NCBI GenBank assembly: GCA_902536935.1
Contig: CACAZM010000001.1
Coordinates: 86,013 to 150,012, forward strand
Reading direction: 5' to 3'
Length of the DNA stretch: 64,000 nucleotides
Source: an uncultured Bacteroidota bacterium
Lineage (GTDB): Bacteria > Bacteroidota > Bacteroidia > Flavobacteriales > Flavobacteriaceae
In this document: piece after piece, positions 10,668 through 21,509 of the stretch
How positions within the stretch are numbered: position 1 is the first letter of the stretch
How the letters are laid out: each line of letters starts with the position of its first letter
Made by a program: the position numbers and the translations under genes
Notes under the pieces: generated by a model
Seen by the model: only the letters and a program-made list of their open reading frames with translations
Databases searched by the model: none
Told to the model about the DNA's origin: nothing

Positions 10668-12320
10668 ATGACTTCAGTATTAGAAACTTTAGACTGGATA
10701 GTATTAAGCATCTATTTCCTAGCACTAATTGCAGTTGCTGTTTGGGTGGTTTTACAAAAAAACAAAAACACAGAAGATTACTTTCTTGCTGGGCGAAACG
10801 TCGGCTGGTTTGTTATAGGGGCTTCCATTTTTGCTTCCAACATTGGTTCGGAGCACGTTGTTGGATTGGCTGGTACAGGATTTGAATCAGGTACTCCTAT
10901 GGCTCATTACGAGTTGCATGCTTGGATCGTACTCCTTCTTGGGTGGTTGTTTTTACCCTTTTATATTAGAAGTGGCGCTTTTACAATGCCAGAGTTTTTG
11001 GAAAAACGATTTGATAGCAGATCAAGGTGGTTTTTGTCTGTTTTCTCTCTACTTGCTTACGTGCTAACTAAAGTATCTGTGACTATATATGCTGGTGGAA
11101 TCGTTGTTTCTGAATTATTGGGAATTCCTTTTTGGTATGGAGCAATAGGAGTTGTTCTTTTTACTGGAATATATACAGTCATTGGAGGTATGAAAGCAGT
11201 AATTTACACAGAAACTCTTCAGACAATTGTTCTAATTCTAGGGTCAATCGTCATCACTTTTTTGGGTCTTCAAGAAGTTGGGGGATGGAATGAATTGCAA
11301 GACACTGTTCGTGCTGTCAGTCCTGATCATTTCAATATGTGGCGACCAATGTCTGATCCAGACTTTCCTTGGACAGGCTTGTTGATAGGGGGAACAATTG
11401 TCGGGATTTGGTATTGGTGTACAGACCAATATATTGTTCAAAGAACGCTGGCTGCACACAACATCAAAATTGGTCGTAGAGGTGCCATTTTTGGGGCCTA
11501 TTTGAAACTATTACCTATACTTATCTTTTTAATACCTGGAATTATTGCATTTGCATTGAGCATTCAAGACCCTGATGTATTTGCAATTGAGAAGGCCGAT
11601 CGTGCTTTCCCTATGCTTGTTAAGACGTTGCTGCCAGTGGGGCTAAAAGGTCTGGTAGCCGGAGGGCTAATGGCAGCACTTATGAGTTCTTTAGCATCAG
11701 TTTTTAACTCATGTTCGACAATTTTCACAATTGATATTTATAAAAAATTAAAACCGAAAAAGTCAGAAAGAGAATTGTTAACCACAGGAAAAATCGCAAC
11801 AGCAATTATCGTTGTACTGGGCATCGTTTGGATTCCAATAATGGAACGAATTGGTGGAGGTGTTATGTATCAATATTTACAAAACGTACAATCCTATATT
11901 GCTCCTCCTGTAACTGCTGTTTTCCTACTTGGTATAATTTGGAAAAGAGTAAATGCGCAAGCTGCTATTTCTACACTTATCGCAGGTTTGGTACTTCTTG
12001 TATTACGACTTTCATCTGAGATATATTATCAAGCAGATATTTCAGATGGTCTCATCAATGAAAACCTGCTCTATGGATTTGCGACAATTAATTTTGCTCA
12101 CATGGCCATATTTATGTTTCTATTTTCTGTAGCCCTCTGTATATCGGTAAGTTTAGCCACTAGTCCCCCGGATTACAAAAGAATTTCTGGATTATCATTT
12201 GGAACACTCACCAAAGAGCATAAGCTCGAAAACAAAGGGTCTTATGATACAATTGATGTTGTATTATCAGTCGTATTAGTTGCAATTGTAATTGGAATAT
12301 TGATGTACTTTACTAGCTAG
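10668..12320 (+). CDS. Sodium/solute symporter (SSS family), probable xylose transporter
   Basis: 550 aa, many hydrophobic segments; EDYFLAGRNVGWFVIGASIFASNIGSEHVVGLAGTG; YWCTDQYIVQRTLAA; adjacent to xylA/xylB. Confidence 0.92.
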   Translation: MTSVLETLDWIVLSIYFLALIAVAVWVVLQKNKNTEDYFLAGRNVGWFVIGASIFASNIGSEHVVGLAGTGFESGTPMAHYELHAWIVLLLGWLFLPFYIRSGAFTMPEFLEKRFDSRSRWFLSVFSLLAYVLTKVSVTIYAGGIVVSELLGIPFWYGAIGVVLFTGIYTVIGGMKAVIYTETLQTIVLILGSIVITFLGLQEVGGWNELQDTVRAVSPDHFNMWRPMSDPDFPWTGLLIGGTIVGIWYWCTDQYIVQRTLAAHNIKIGRRGAIFGAYLKLLPILIFLIPGIIAFALSIQDPDVFAIEKADRAFPMLVKTLLPVGLKGLVAGGLMAALMSSLASVFNSCSTIFTIDIYKKLKPKKSERELLTTGKIATAIIVVLGIVWIPIMERIGGGVMYQYLQNVQSYIAPPVTAVFLLGIIWKRVNAQAAISTLIAGLVLLVLRLSSEIYYQADISDGLINENLLYGFATINFAHMAIFMFLFSVALCISVSLATSPPDYKRISGLSFGTLTKEHKLENKGSYDTIDVVLSVVLVAIVIGILMYFTS

Positions 12321-12341
12321 TGTATGTCAGCTTTAGACCAA

Positions 12342-14669
12342 CTATTGCTTCATAATTTTTAAGCTTTTGGTCATTCCTTTTTCAGAAAATATTTGAACAA
12401 CATAAGTTCCTGGTAACAAGTATGATAAATCGATTTTAACACTTTGTAGTTCTGTATCATTAAAAACTTTTACATCACATTTCCGACCCGTAATATCAAA
12501 AATTTGGATTTCAGATTCTAAATCCAAATTAATCAAATGTAGTACATCTGATACTGGGTTTGGAAATGGTACAATATTATTTGTTATGCTTATTTCATGT
12601 GCAAAATCATTAATGCCTAGCGTAGACTCTATATATTCATATGCTCCAATGTCAACTATATCACCAACAGAGCTGAAATCAACTTCTGGCGATCCTTGAG
12701 AAACCAATGAAAAATTGTCAAAATAATAATCAACTCCTGTTCCATCAACTACTGGTGGACCCTTAACATATAAAAAGCTGCTATCATTTTGTGAATGAGT
12801 ATAATCAGCAATTAAAAGAGTCCATTGATTGTTGCTAATTTCAATTTGATTCGTAATATCATTGTATGTAACAGCATCGCCTGTGGTTTCGCGAACAGTT
12901 AATTGTGCAGTACCATTTGGCTGTGTATTTTTAACCCATAAGTATATTGTATAATTTTCTTCGGCAATTAAACCAGACAAGTCAAATTTTGCGCTGTGCC
13001 AATTTTTAGTTCTCCCAATTACTTTAATGCTTTTATTTCCGTGTTTACTAGCCTCTTCACTTAACTCAATATCGTTATTAGAACTATCGTTTGACCATTT
13101 AACCCAGCCATCAAAAGAGGTTTCAAAACTTGAGGAAGATTTGATGTTTTCAGCTATAATGGGTCTTGCATTTCCAAGGATATCAGTTTGAGGGGAAAAT
13201 TCAGATAAACCAGCATCAATTGCAGGCGATGTAGGTTTTAATGAAAAGTCAACATTATCCATGTATGTTTCCCAGTCTGACATTACATTTGCGTCATCTG
13301 ATAATCCGGGAGGATTTTCAAATTCAGGCGATACATTTATCAGATTTGTTGGATTGTTCTCTCCCCAACTTACCGATCCTTTTACAAAAATATTGTTGTT
13401 TACAAATCTGCTACCCTCAACATTGAAAAGCTCAAGTGCTGAATAATTATTAAATCTAGTCTCTACAATATTATTAACAACTGTCACCTCTTTAACAAAA
13501 TTTGCTTTAATCCCTGCGACTTTTTGTCCTCCATGCCTGGGGTTACCTTCAACACTTACAGAGATATCTTGTACTAAGTCATGTGTACCATTAAAATAAA
13601 TCGTATTGTTTCTGATCAATGCGGAACTAGCATTTGACCTGTCAAAATTAATACCATTCTTTCCATTGTTGACACATAGATTGTTTTCAAATAAAAATGT
13701 GCCATTATAGTTGGGATCACTCCGAGTTACATAAAGCCCTTGTCCATCCAAAATCGTAGAATAGCCAGCATTTCCATAGTCACCGCTTGGTGGCTGAGCA
13801 TTATCTGGAAATGAGCTCATATAAAAAGGAATCCGATTCCAGTTGTTGTACACTGTATTTCCTCGAATTATCATTTTTATATGATCTGTATTGTCCTCTT
13901 CCGAAATCGAAATAGTTTCTGCAAACACAACTGCACTTGATGCCGACGAAGTCCACCAAGTTGTGTTGTAGATTGTATTATTTTCAATTGTTATATGATC
14001 ACTGTCATTAAATCTTATTCCTGATCCAGGCGTATCGTGAACAATATTGTTTCTAATGATGATATGATGATGGTCATCGTAACCACCCCAAATTCCTTTT
14101 CCAGAAAAATAAGAGTAGTTGTTATTGTTTTGGTTTAAAGACTCCTTTAGAGTGATTCTGTTTCTACGATTCATAATAGCCTGATCGTATGTAATTGATT
14201 GTGAGGGTCCCTCAACCTCAAAGCCTTCAACAATAACATAATTTGCATTTGGACCTAGTTTGATTCCACCTTGTCCATCAAAAATAATTTTGGGCTTGTG
14301 GTCAGGATAGTTTTTTAAAGTAATGTAGCCATCAATTTGATTTCCAGATTTATTTATTGTTACTACATGTGGGTTATTAAGGTTATTTCCATTGCTGTAT
14401 ACATAATTATTACCTGCAGAATCTTGCTGAGAGGAGTCCTCGTAAAATGAAACTACTGGTAAACCAGCACTATCGTCACGATAAATACCATTCATTACAT
14501 ATACTGTTCCTCCTGGTACTACGTCCTGTATTCCTCTATTAATCGTTTTGTAAGGGGATTGTTCAGTTCCATTTCCTGAATCATTTCCAGTGTTAACACT
14601 AACATAAATTTCTTGTTGTGCAAATACAAAAACAGACACGAAAAGAAAAAAAACAACTTTATTAATCAT
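12342..14669 (-). CDS. Secreted right-handed parallel beta-helix protein with CBM-like module and T9SS type A sorting domain
   Basis: ORF 12342..14699; likely start at internal Met MINKVVFFLFVSVFVFAQ. IYVSVNTGNDSGNGTEQSPYKTINRGIQDVVPGGTVYVMNGIY, NNIVHDTPGSGIRFNDSDHITIENNTIYNT repeats; SSSFETSFDGWVKWSND (CBM_4_9-like); C-terminal FPNPVSDVLHL...GTYVVQIF. Confidence 0.85.
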   Translation of the reverse strand: MINKVVFFLFVSVFVFAQQEIYVSVNTGNDSGNGTEQSPYKTINRGIQDVVPGGTVYVMNGIYRDDSAGLPVVSFYEDSSQQDSAGNNYVYSNGNNLNNPHVVTINKSGNQIDGYITLKNYPDHKPKIIFDGQGGIKLGPNANYVIVEGFEVEGPSQSITYDQAIMNRRNRITLKESLNQNNNNYSYFSGKGIWGGYDDHHHIIIRNNIVHDTPGSGIRFNDSDHITIENNTIYNTTWWTSSASSAVVFAETISISEEDNTDHIKMIIRGNTVYNNWNRIPFYMSSFPDNAQPPSGDYGNAGYSTILDGQGLYVTRSDPNYNGTFLFENNLCVNNGKNGINFDRSNASSALIRNNTIYFNGTHDLVQDISVSVEGNPRHGGQKVAGIKANFVKEVTVVNNIVETRFNNYSALELFNVEGSRFVNNNIFVKGSVSWGENNPTNLINVSPEFENPPGLSDDANVMSDWETYMDNVDFSLKPTSPAIDAGLSEFSPQTDILGNARPIIAENIKSSSSFETSFDGWVKWSNDSSNNDIELSEEASKHGNKSIKVIGRTKNWHSAKFDLSGLIAEENYTIYLWVKNTQPNGTAQLTVRETTGDAVTYNDITNQIEISNNQWTLLIADYTHSQNDSSFLYVKGPPVVDGTGVDYYFDNFSLVSQGSPEVDFSSVGDIVDIGAYEYIESTLGINDFAHEISITNNIVPFPNPVSDVLHLINLDLESEIQIFDITGRKCDVKVFNDTELQSVKIDLSYLLPGTYVVQIFSEKGMTKSLKIMKQ

Positions 14670-14911
14670 TGTTATGTTTTTTGTGAATATAGAAATCAAT
14701 TATTCATTGTCAATATAACATCTAGTTCAAATCATTGTATTTATTTAATTATCTCTAGTTTTAAATTTATTTGATTAATATCAAAAACTTAATAATTACC
14801 ATTTTTTTTTAACTTTTTCTGATTATTGAACAATTTTTTACATAAAATATTTAATTTGTTTTAGTGTTACATGTTTTTTTTGACCAAATTTATTTTCAAA
14901 GAATAAACAAA

Positions 14912-17900
14912 ATGAAACAACTAACTTATTTTTTCTTATTGCTTCCTATAATTTTATTCTCACAACAACTAGTTGTTAAAGGAGTTGTTCTAGATGATAT
15001 TGGTGATCCACTTCCTGGAGCAACCATACAAATTCAAGGACTTAACGAGGTAGGAGCGATTACAAATTTTGATGGAGAGTTTTCTATCCTTCTTGATTCT
15101 CCAGACCAATCTATTGTTGTTTCTTATATTGGCTTTATCTCCGAGACTGTGCAGTTTAACGGCGAAAATAATCTTACTGTAATTCTATCTCAAGATATTT
15201 CCGAGCTTGAAGAAGTAGTTGTAATTGGATATGGAACAGTCTTGAAAAAAGATCTTACTGGTTCTGTTGCATCAGTTGAGGTGTCTGATGAAATTGCAAA
15301 ACAAACCTCAACAGTCGATCAGCTTTTACAAGGTAGGGCTGCTGGAGTTTATGTAACCCAAAACGCAGCAAACCCAGGTTCTGGAATTAGCGTAAGAATT
15401 AGAGGTACTAGTAGCTTGCGTGGTAACAATGAGCCATTGTATGTTGTTGACGGAATAATTATTTCATCTGCTAGTGAGGACGTTGTTGCTACAGGAGGTG
15501 GAAATACTGGTCAGGAACAACAGAACGGATTGAATGGAATAAATCCCCGTGATATTGAAGACATTCAGATTCTGAAAGATGCTTCCGCTACTGCAATTTA
15601 TGGCTCCAGAGGTGCAAATGGAGTAGTTTTGATAACAACTAAAAAAGGGACACCGAATCAAGTAAAAACAAATATATATGTAAATACCTCCATAAAAGCT
15701 ATTTCAAAAAATTATGATGTCCTTAATGCTGTTGACTATGCACGGTATAGAAATGAATCAAACCTAAGGACAACTGAAACACAATACCCAGCTTTCCACA
15801 TCGCAGGAGATCAAATATATCAAATTACCAATCTTGATGGAGTTGTAACTATCTCTGATACTCCTGTTAGTACAGTCAACTGGCAAGAGGAATTATTAAA
15901 TCCATCACCAAGTATAAATGCTGGAATTTCAATCTCAGGTGGTAGTGACAGTGGAAATTATTATTTGTCAGGTGGTATAAATGATAACAGAGGGCTGGTT
16001 GAAAATTCAAGTTTTAAAAGTGGAGATATTAGGCTTAATATTGATCAAATATTGAGTCCTAAAATTAAAATCAATGCACGACTAAGCGGATTTTTCAGTG
16101 AAACTGATTTTGCTGAAGGTGGAGATTTAATTGGAAGTTCCAATCAGAGTTTCATCAGAAATTTACTTTCATTTAGACCAATACTCCCTGACGGAATAGA
16201 AGATGCAGAAAATACAGATGATTTAGGAATTTCAAGCCCTTATTCATTTATTGATGATTTTGAAGATGTTTCAAGTGAAAACAGATTTTTCGGTGCAATT
16301 TCTACCACATTTGACCTAGGAATTAAGGGCCTTAGTTATCTTTTCCGTGCAGGTGGAAATATGCGTACAAAGGAAAGAAGACGTTTTTATGGCTTAACTA
16401 CTTACGTAGGTAAAAATGCTAACGGAATGCTCCAATTATCTAAGTTAGAAACTACTTCCTTTCAATTTACAAACACTCTAAGGTTCAACAGGGCGTACCG
16501 TGGTAACAATAGAATAAATGCAGTACTAGGTTTGACATATGATCAGCGTAACACACAAAATATGACTTATGTTGTTCAAGATTTTGTTACCCTTGAAAAA
16601 ACAACTGAGCAGCCGTTTTTTGGTCAAGTTATAACAAGTCCACTGGCTAACATAGATTCAGAAGTAAAATTATTTTCAGCGTTAGGTCGTGTTAATTATG
16701 TTTTTAATAATAAATACATTTTGACTGCTAGTTTTAGGAGAGATGGAGTTTCCAAATTTTTAGAGGAATCTAGATATGGTTTTTTTCCTTCTATGGCATT
16801 TGCATGGAATATGGATCGTGAGGACTTTGTAAAAAATATCCCATTTATTGATACACTCAAATTACGTTTGGGATGGGGCCAAATTGGTAATCACGGAATT
16901 GGCGCATATGGGTCATTATCGAACTATGGAATTAATGCTTCTGTATTATACGGGACATCCACTAACGGAACTAGCGTTCCTTTAATACTAAACAATATTT
17001 CAAATCCATCATTAACCTGGGAGACTACAGAACAACAAAATTTTGGTGTAGATTTTACTCTATCTGATAACTTAATTTCAGGGACTATAGATGTTTACAG
17101 TAAGCTTACAAAAGATTTATTGATTAACTCAAATATTGCACCTTCGACTGGTTTTAGTAATGTTTTGTTGAATAAAGGTGAGTTGTCTAATAAAGGACTT
17201 GAAATTGCATTACAAATTAGCCCTGAAGAATCAGGAGATTTAAATTTTAGTTTCGGTGGAAATATTGCATTTAATAAAACTGAAATTCAAGGTTTATCAT
17301 CACAACCTCTATCGTCAGTTTATTTAAATGACTCATCTACTGAACCTGAACAAAGAAGATTTTATCTTGGTAATGCTGTAAGTAGGGGAAATTATTTCAA
17401 ATACCCTGCTAACATTTTTATTCAGGGAGAAGAAACATCACTTTTTTACGGCTACAAAACTTATGGGATTTATCAACCTGACGATGAATTTATTGGAGGT
17501 GCCCAGGCTGGTGATGTTAGAATTATAGACATTAATGAAGACGGAGTAATTGATGAAACTGATAGAACTATAATTGGAAATCCAAATCCTGACTTTACAT
17601 TTGGTTTGAACTTCTCATTAAACTATAAATCATTTTCATTATCTGCACTAGTTAATGGAGTTCATGGAAATGACATTATTAATGGAAATGCTCTTCAAAT
17701 GGGTAATGCCGAGGGATTATACAGAAACATTACCCCAGAAGCATATCATAATGCTTGGCGGCCGGAGAAAGTGGGTCAAACTTCATCAACTGCGGTAACC
17801 CACCCAAGAATTGGTTATAAAGTTATCGAGGGACCAGAATTTAAAGCCATCTCTGATAGATTTGTTGAAGACGGGAGCTATCTAAGACTTAAAAATATTT

Positions 17901-18112
17901 CTCTAGCCTATGATATTCCTTTGTCAAAAAATAGTGCCCTTAAGAGTGCTAATATTTATGTAACCGCTCAAAACTTGTTTACGCTTACAAAATATACTGG
18001 CTTTGATCCAGAAATTACTAGCTTCATGTGGAATGGCTTAATTAATGGAGTTGATTGGAATGGACCTCCAAATGCCAAGTCTATCTTAATTGGATTAAAC
18101 TTTAACTACTAG
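14912..18112 (+). CDS. SusC/RagA-family TonB-linked outer membrane receptor
   Basis: ORF from 14864; signal peptide begins at MKQLTYFFLLL (14912). Carboxypeptidase-like N-terminus (VVLDDIGDPLPGATIQIQG), plug EEVVVIGYGTVLKKDLTGSV, IRGTSSLRGNNEPLYVVDGI, DIEDIQILKDASATAIYGSRGANGVVLITTKKG. Confidence 0.97.
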   Translation: MKQLTYFFLLLPIILFSQQLVVKGVVLDDIGDPLPGATIQIQGLNEVGAITNFDGEFSILLDSPDQSIVVSYIGFISETVQFNGENNLTVILSQDISELEEVVVIGYGTVLKKDLTGSVASVEVSDEIAKQTSTVDQLLQGRAAGVYVTQNAANPGSGISVRIRGTSSLRGNNEPLYVVDGIIISSASEDVVATGGGNTGQEQQNGLNGINPRDIEDIQILKDASATAIYGSRGANGVVLITTKKGTPNQVKTNIYVNTSIKAISKNYDVLNAVDYARYRNESNLRTTETQYPAFHIAGDQIYQITNLDGVVTISDTPVSTVNWQEELLNPSPSINAGISISGGSDSGNYYLSGGINDNRGLVENSSFKSGDIRLNIDQILSPKIKINARLSGFFSETDFAEGGDLIGSSNQSFIRNLLSFRPILPDGIEDAENTDDLGISSPYSFIDDFEDVSSENRFFGAISTTFDLGIKGLSYLFRAGGNMRTKERRRFYGLTTYVGKNANGMLQLSKLETTSFQFTNTLRFNRAYRGNNRINAVLGLTYDQRNTQNMTYVVQDFVTLEKTTEQPFFGQVITSPLANIDSEVKLFSALGRVNYVFNNKYILTASFRRDGVSKFLEESRYGFFPSMAFAWNMDREDFVKNIPFIDTLKLRLGWGQIGNHGIGAYGSLSNYGINASVLYGTSTNGTSVPLILNNISNPSLTWETTEQQNFGVDFTLSDNLISGTIDVYSKLTKDLLINSNIAPSTGFSNVLLNKGELSNKGLEIALQISPEESGDLNFSFGGNIAFNKTEIQGLSSQPLSSVYLNDSSTEPEQRRFYLGNAVSRGNYFKYPANIFIQGEETSLFYGYKTYGIYQPDDEFIGGAQAGDVRIIDINEDGVIDETDRTIIGNPNPDFTFGLNFSLNYKSFSLSALVNGVHGNDIINGNALQMGNAEGLYRNITPEAYHNAWRPEKVGQTSSTAVTHPRIGYKVIEGPEFKAISDRFVEDGSYLRLKNISLAYDIPLSKNSALKSANIYVTAQNLFTLTKYTGFDPEITSFMWNGLINGVDWNGPPNAKSILIGLNFNY

Positions 18113-18115
18113 ATC

Positions 18116-19678
18116 ATGTTTAAAAATTCATTATTAGTCATGGAAAAATTTCAAAATTATTCTTTAAAAGTTGTCAGCTTTATTACAATTGTAACTTTTT
18201 TTATTTCTTGTGATTTAGATGAGTATCCTCCCTTTATGGATAACACACTCTATAGTGACCCTCAGAGCGCTGAGGCAGCAAGAGATGGAATTTATGCAGC
18301 ATTTACTCACTATAATGCTATGGAGCAAAGAATGTTTGTTGAAAATGGTTATTCAGGCCTTTTTACAACTCGAAGGGGAGGAAACAAACTCAGTTCTGTT
18401 TGGATGAATGGAGTTATGAAGCTAAAACCCAATGAAAATGTTGACAATCAAAACACTTGGATAGGTTTGTATCGAATAATTTCCCGAGCCAATGCCGCAA
18501 TTGACAATTCCACAGTTGATTTAAATTCAACTGATCCATCTCAATTAAGAATTAATGATGTCGTTGGGCATGCATATTTTAGCAGATCTTTTGCTTATTT
18601 TTCTTTAACAAGGTTATGGGGTGATATTCCAGTTTGGACATCATTGCCAGAAGCGGACAACACTAATAAGGCTAAAACCACTTCAAAGGAAGTTTACAAA
18701 CTCATAATTGATGATGCGAATCAAGCTAAATCTCTTTTGAACGGAGCTGCAGTTGGTTTTCCAAAAGCTCATGCAGCTAAGATGCTCTTAGCAAAAGTTT
18801 ATATGCTTTTGGCAACAAATCCAGATCTACATGATGATGATTTATCAGAGCTGGATTATTGGAATTTAGCATATTCTGAGTCCAAAGATATTTATCTGTC
18901 TGGTGAATATTCACTAGTATCTGATTTTTCATCTTTATTTGATGGGACAAATGAAAACTCAACAGAATCAATTTTTGAACTTCAGAATAGCCAAGATGCT
19001 GGAAATTCACAAATGGGTCGTAACTACACACCTTGGAAATATAAAGCGGGTCAAGCATTTGGATGGTTTTTTGTTTCTGCTGACGTATATGATTATCATG
19101 TTGCTCATTACCCTGCCGATTTAAGACTCGATGCTACATATTTACATGAATACCAGCGTGCCGATACTGGTGGGACAGTGAGACTCTATCCGTCTAATTC
19201 CTCTAGAAGTAGTTTTGGAAATTCACATCCATATTTATTCAAACATGCTGAGAAAGATAAAACCCACACAAACCAATATAACAGCCAAAATTTAATCATT
19301 TTTAGATACGCAGATTTACTTTTAATGCTAGCTGAAATCTCAAATGAACTTGATAATGGTGAGCAGTTAGGTTATGTCACAGAAGTTTTAGAACGTGCTG
19401 GACAAACTCCTCATGCGGGTTATTTGGGTGACAAGAACAGCTTTAGAGATGCCATCATGGATGAGTATCGCTTTGAGTTATTGGGAGAAGGCCACGACTC
19501 CTATAACAATAGGAGAAGAGGATATGATTACTTCCTAGAAAACACTATCAATAGACATAATAACAACCCGAATTTTAAATCTTCTGTCGATGTATTATTA
19601 AACGACGTTGAATCTGAGGTTATGTTCTTAGATATTCCTCTTTTAGAAATAAATAACAACGAACTATTAAATGATTAA
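18116..19678 (+). CDS. RagB/SusD-family outer membrane glycan-binding lipoprotein
   Basis: FFISCDLDEYPPFMDNTLYSDPQSAEAARDGIYAAF; ARAYFSRSFAYFSLTRLWGDIPVWT-type motif; FRYADLLLMLAEISNE; follows susC by 3 nt. Actual start may be the Met at 18140. Confidence 0.95.
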   Translation: MFKNSLLVMEKFQNYSLKVVSFITIVTFFISCDLDEYPPFMDNTLYSDPQSAEAARDGIYAAFTHYNAMEQRMFVENGYSGLFTTRRGGNKLSSVWMNGVMKLKPNENVDNQNTWIGLYRIISRANAAIDNSTVDLNSTDPSQLRINDVVGHAYFSRSFAYFSLTRLWGDIPVWTSLPEADNTNKAKTTSKEVYKLIIDDANQAKSLLNGAAVGFPKAHAAKMLLAKVYMLLATNPDLHDDDLSELDYWNLAYSESKDIYLSGEYSLVSDFSSLFDGTNENSTESIFELQNSQDAGNSQMGRNYTPWKYKAGQAFGWFFVSADVYDYHVAHYPADLRLDATYLHEYQRADTGGTVRLYPSNSSRSSFGNSHPYLFKHAEKDKTHTNQYNSQNLIIFRYADLLLMLAEISNELDNGEQLGYVTEVLERAGQTPHAGYLGDKNSFRDAIMDEYRFELLGEGHDSYNNRRRGYDYFLENTINRHNNNPNFKSSVDVLLNDVESEVMFLDIPLLEINNNELLND

Positions 19679-19681
19679 ATC

Positions 19682-21319
19682 ATGAAAATTTCAAAAATTT
19701 TATTTTCAACTATTATTCTATTCTTCTTTGTTCTGTTAAGTTGTGAGGAGGAAGAAACAGTTGAATTATATGAACAAGAATCAATATCCTTAGATGATTC
19801 AATCTTAGTATACGATAAATTAACAGCTTATCCAGTGCTAGGAAGTATTCAGAGTGCTAATCCAACTGGGGTTGAATTTGAAACTCCCTATCGTTTTCGT
19901 TTGTTAAAGATTTCTTCCAGTACTCAAAGTAGTTTTGTACCAGCTGCTTTCTCTATAGACCCTGAAAGCGGTGTTCTTTCTTACAATAATGCTAATAATA
20001 CCATTGGCGTTGGCACATTTTCTGTCGATGTTGGGATAGCAAATACAAACGGAATGGCGGTAAAAGAGAATGCATTTGAGCTCACAATTTTAGATGTACC
20101 TGCTACAATAAATATTGATATTAGCGAAGTAGAGGCAGGTATTTTCGAGGAGGGCATTATGGCAACTGTCTCATACACAGATAACTCAGGGTCAGGAGCG
20201 ATTTCATCTGCAACATATGCATTAATCGATCCACCAGCTGGTTTTGAAATTAATTCGTCAACTGGTGCTATTTCTAAAGTTAGTGGAGCAATTTCTGGTC
20301 CAAATATTTTGAGTGTTAGAGTAAATACAAATGCTGGGGTAGTTATAGCCGAGAATATACTTACTGTTAATGTGGGAGAAGCACCTACAATTGAAATGAC
20401 ACAACAGGATGGAACGACTTTACTAACTAAAACGGTCTTATCTCCAAATACGCCTTATACAACCTCAGCTCCAAAAGTTACTGGTATGGTTCCAGCTCAG
20501 TGGGATATTATTTTTCCAAAGTCATTATTTAATGATAATCCTGACGCTACTGCTGGTGAAATTGCTATTGATTTTTCTGGAGCATTTAGTGTTGAAAATC
20601 CCTCTGGGAAGGTTTCAGTTTCTGCTGATTCTGGTCTTCCTATTGGGATACATGTTTTAAGTCTCAAAGCTACTAATTCAACAGGGAATGAATATACTTT
20701 TGAAGATGTTTTAACAATCGAAGTTGAAGAAAGATGGGACACCACTCCAATATATGAGAATGACCTCACTAATTTAGGGACTCAAATTAAACTACACGAG
20801 TTGAATGGGTCTACAAGCATAATGGGCACAAGTGGTAGCCATGGAAAAACTAAAAGTCCAGTGGTTAAATGGCAAACTCTAAATAACAATACTGCGAGGA
20901 AGGATGGTGCCATGGAAGTGAAAGTTTCAATAACTAATACATTAAAAAAAGTAAGAATCAGTTTTTACGAGGCATTTGGATATAACAACTTCTTTATACA
21001 GAGGCACACAAGGGAACTTTCTACCTTCCAAGCATCAGATTCTGCCGACCCCTCTCTAGATCCGAGTTCTTGGGATCTTTTGAAGGATGGTGAAGATACT
21101 GCATGGGCAGGAACGAATGGCTGGTCTACTCTTGGTCCAGATATTAGCACTATGAATAAAGTTACAAGTGAAGGAGTAAATGTTAATCAAGGTACACAAA
21201 ATTTTTATTTCTTTTTACGACTCTACAGAATGGAAGGAAAAGATCCAATTCAAGGACAATGGGTAATTAGAAACGTATCAGTTGAGGGGTCTTCTGCTTT
21301 TGCAGCTGAAGAACAATAA
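19682..21319 (+). CDS. Surface glycan-binding-type lipoprotein with cadherin/Ig-like repeats (SusE/F position)
   Basis: LLSCEEEE lipobox; repeated FSIDPESGVLSYN / FEINSSTGAISKVSG cadherin-like motifs; directly downstream of susD. Confidence 0.7.
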   Translation: MKISKILFSTIILFFFVLLSCEEEETVELYEQESISLDDSILVYDKLTAYPVLGSIQSANPTGVEFETPYRFRLLKISSSTQSSFVPAAFSIDPESGVLSYNNANNTIGVGTFSVDVGIANTNGMAVKENAFELTILDVPATINIDISEVEAGIFEEGIMATVSYTDNSGSGAISSATYALIDPPAGFEINSSTGAISKVSGAISGPNILSVRVNTNAGVVIAENILTVNVGEAPTIEMTQQDGTTLLTKTVLSPNTPYTTSAPKVTGMVPAQWDIIFPKSLFNDNPDATAGEIAIDFSGAFSVENPSGKVSVSADSGLPIGIHVLSLKATNSTGNEYTFEDVLTIEVEERWDTTPIYENDLTNLGTQIKLHELNGSTSIMGTSGSHGKTKSPVVKWQTLNNNTARKDGAMEVKVSITNTLKKVRISFYEAFGYNNFFIQRHTRELSTFQASDSADPSLDPSSWDLLKDGEDTAWAGTNGWSTLGPDISTMNKVTSEGVNVNQGTQNFYFFLRLYRMEGKDPIQGQWVIRNVSVEGSSAFAAEEQ

Positions 21320-21509
21320 TTTATATGATGCTGTAAGATTGTTTAAGTTGAAAATTATAAAAAGACTAAGCAAAATAAAACAGTATAATTGAATATTATA
21401 ATTAGTTCATTATCTGTATGATGAACAATAAATTATATATTAATGGTTATTTGTTTTATTTTAAATATTTAACCTCTAATATATTTATATGACTATAATC
21501 TAAATAATA

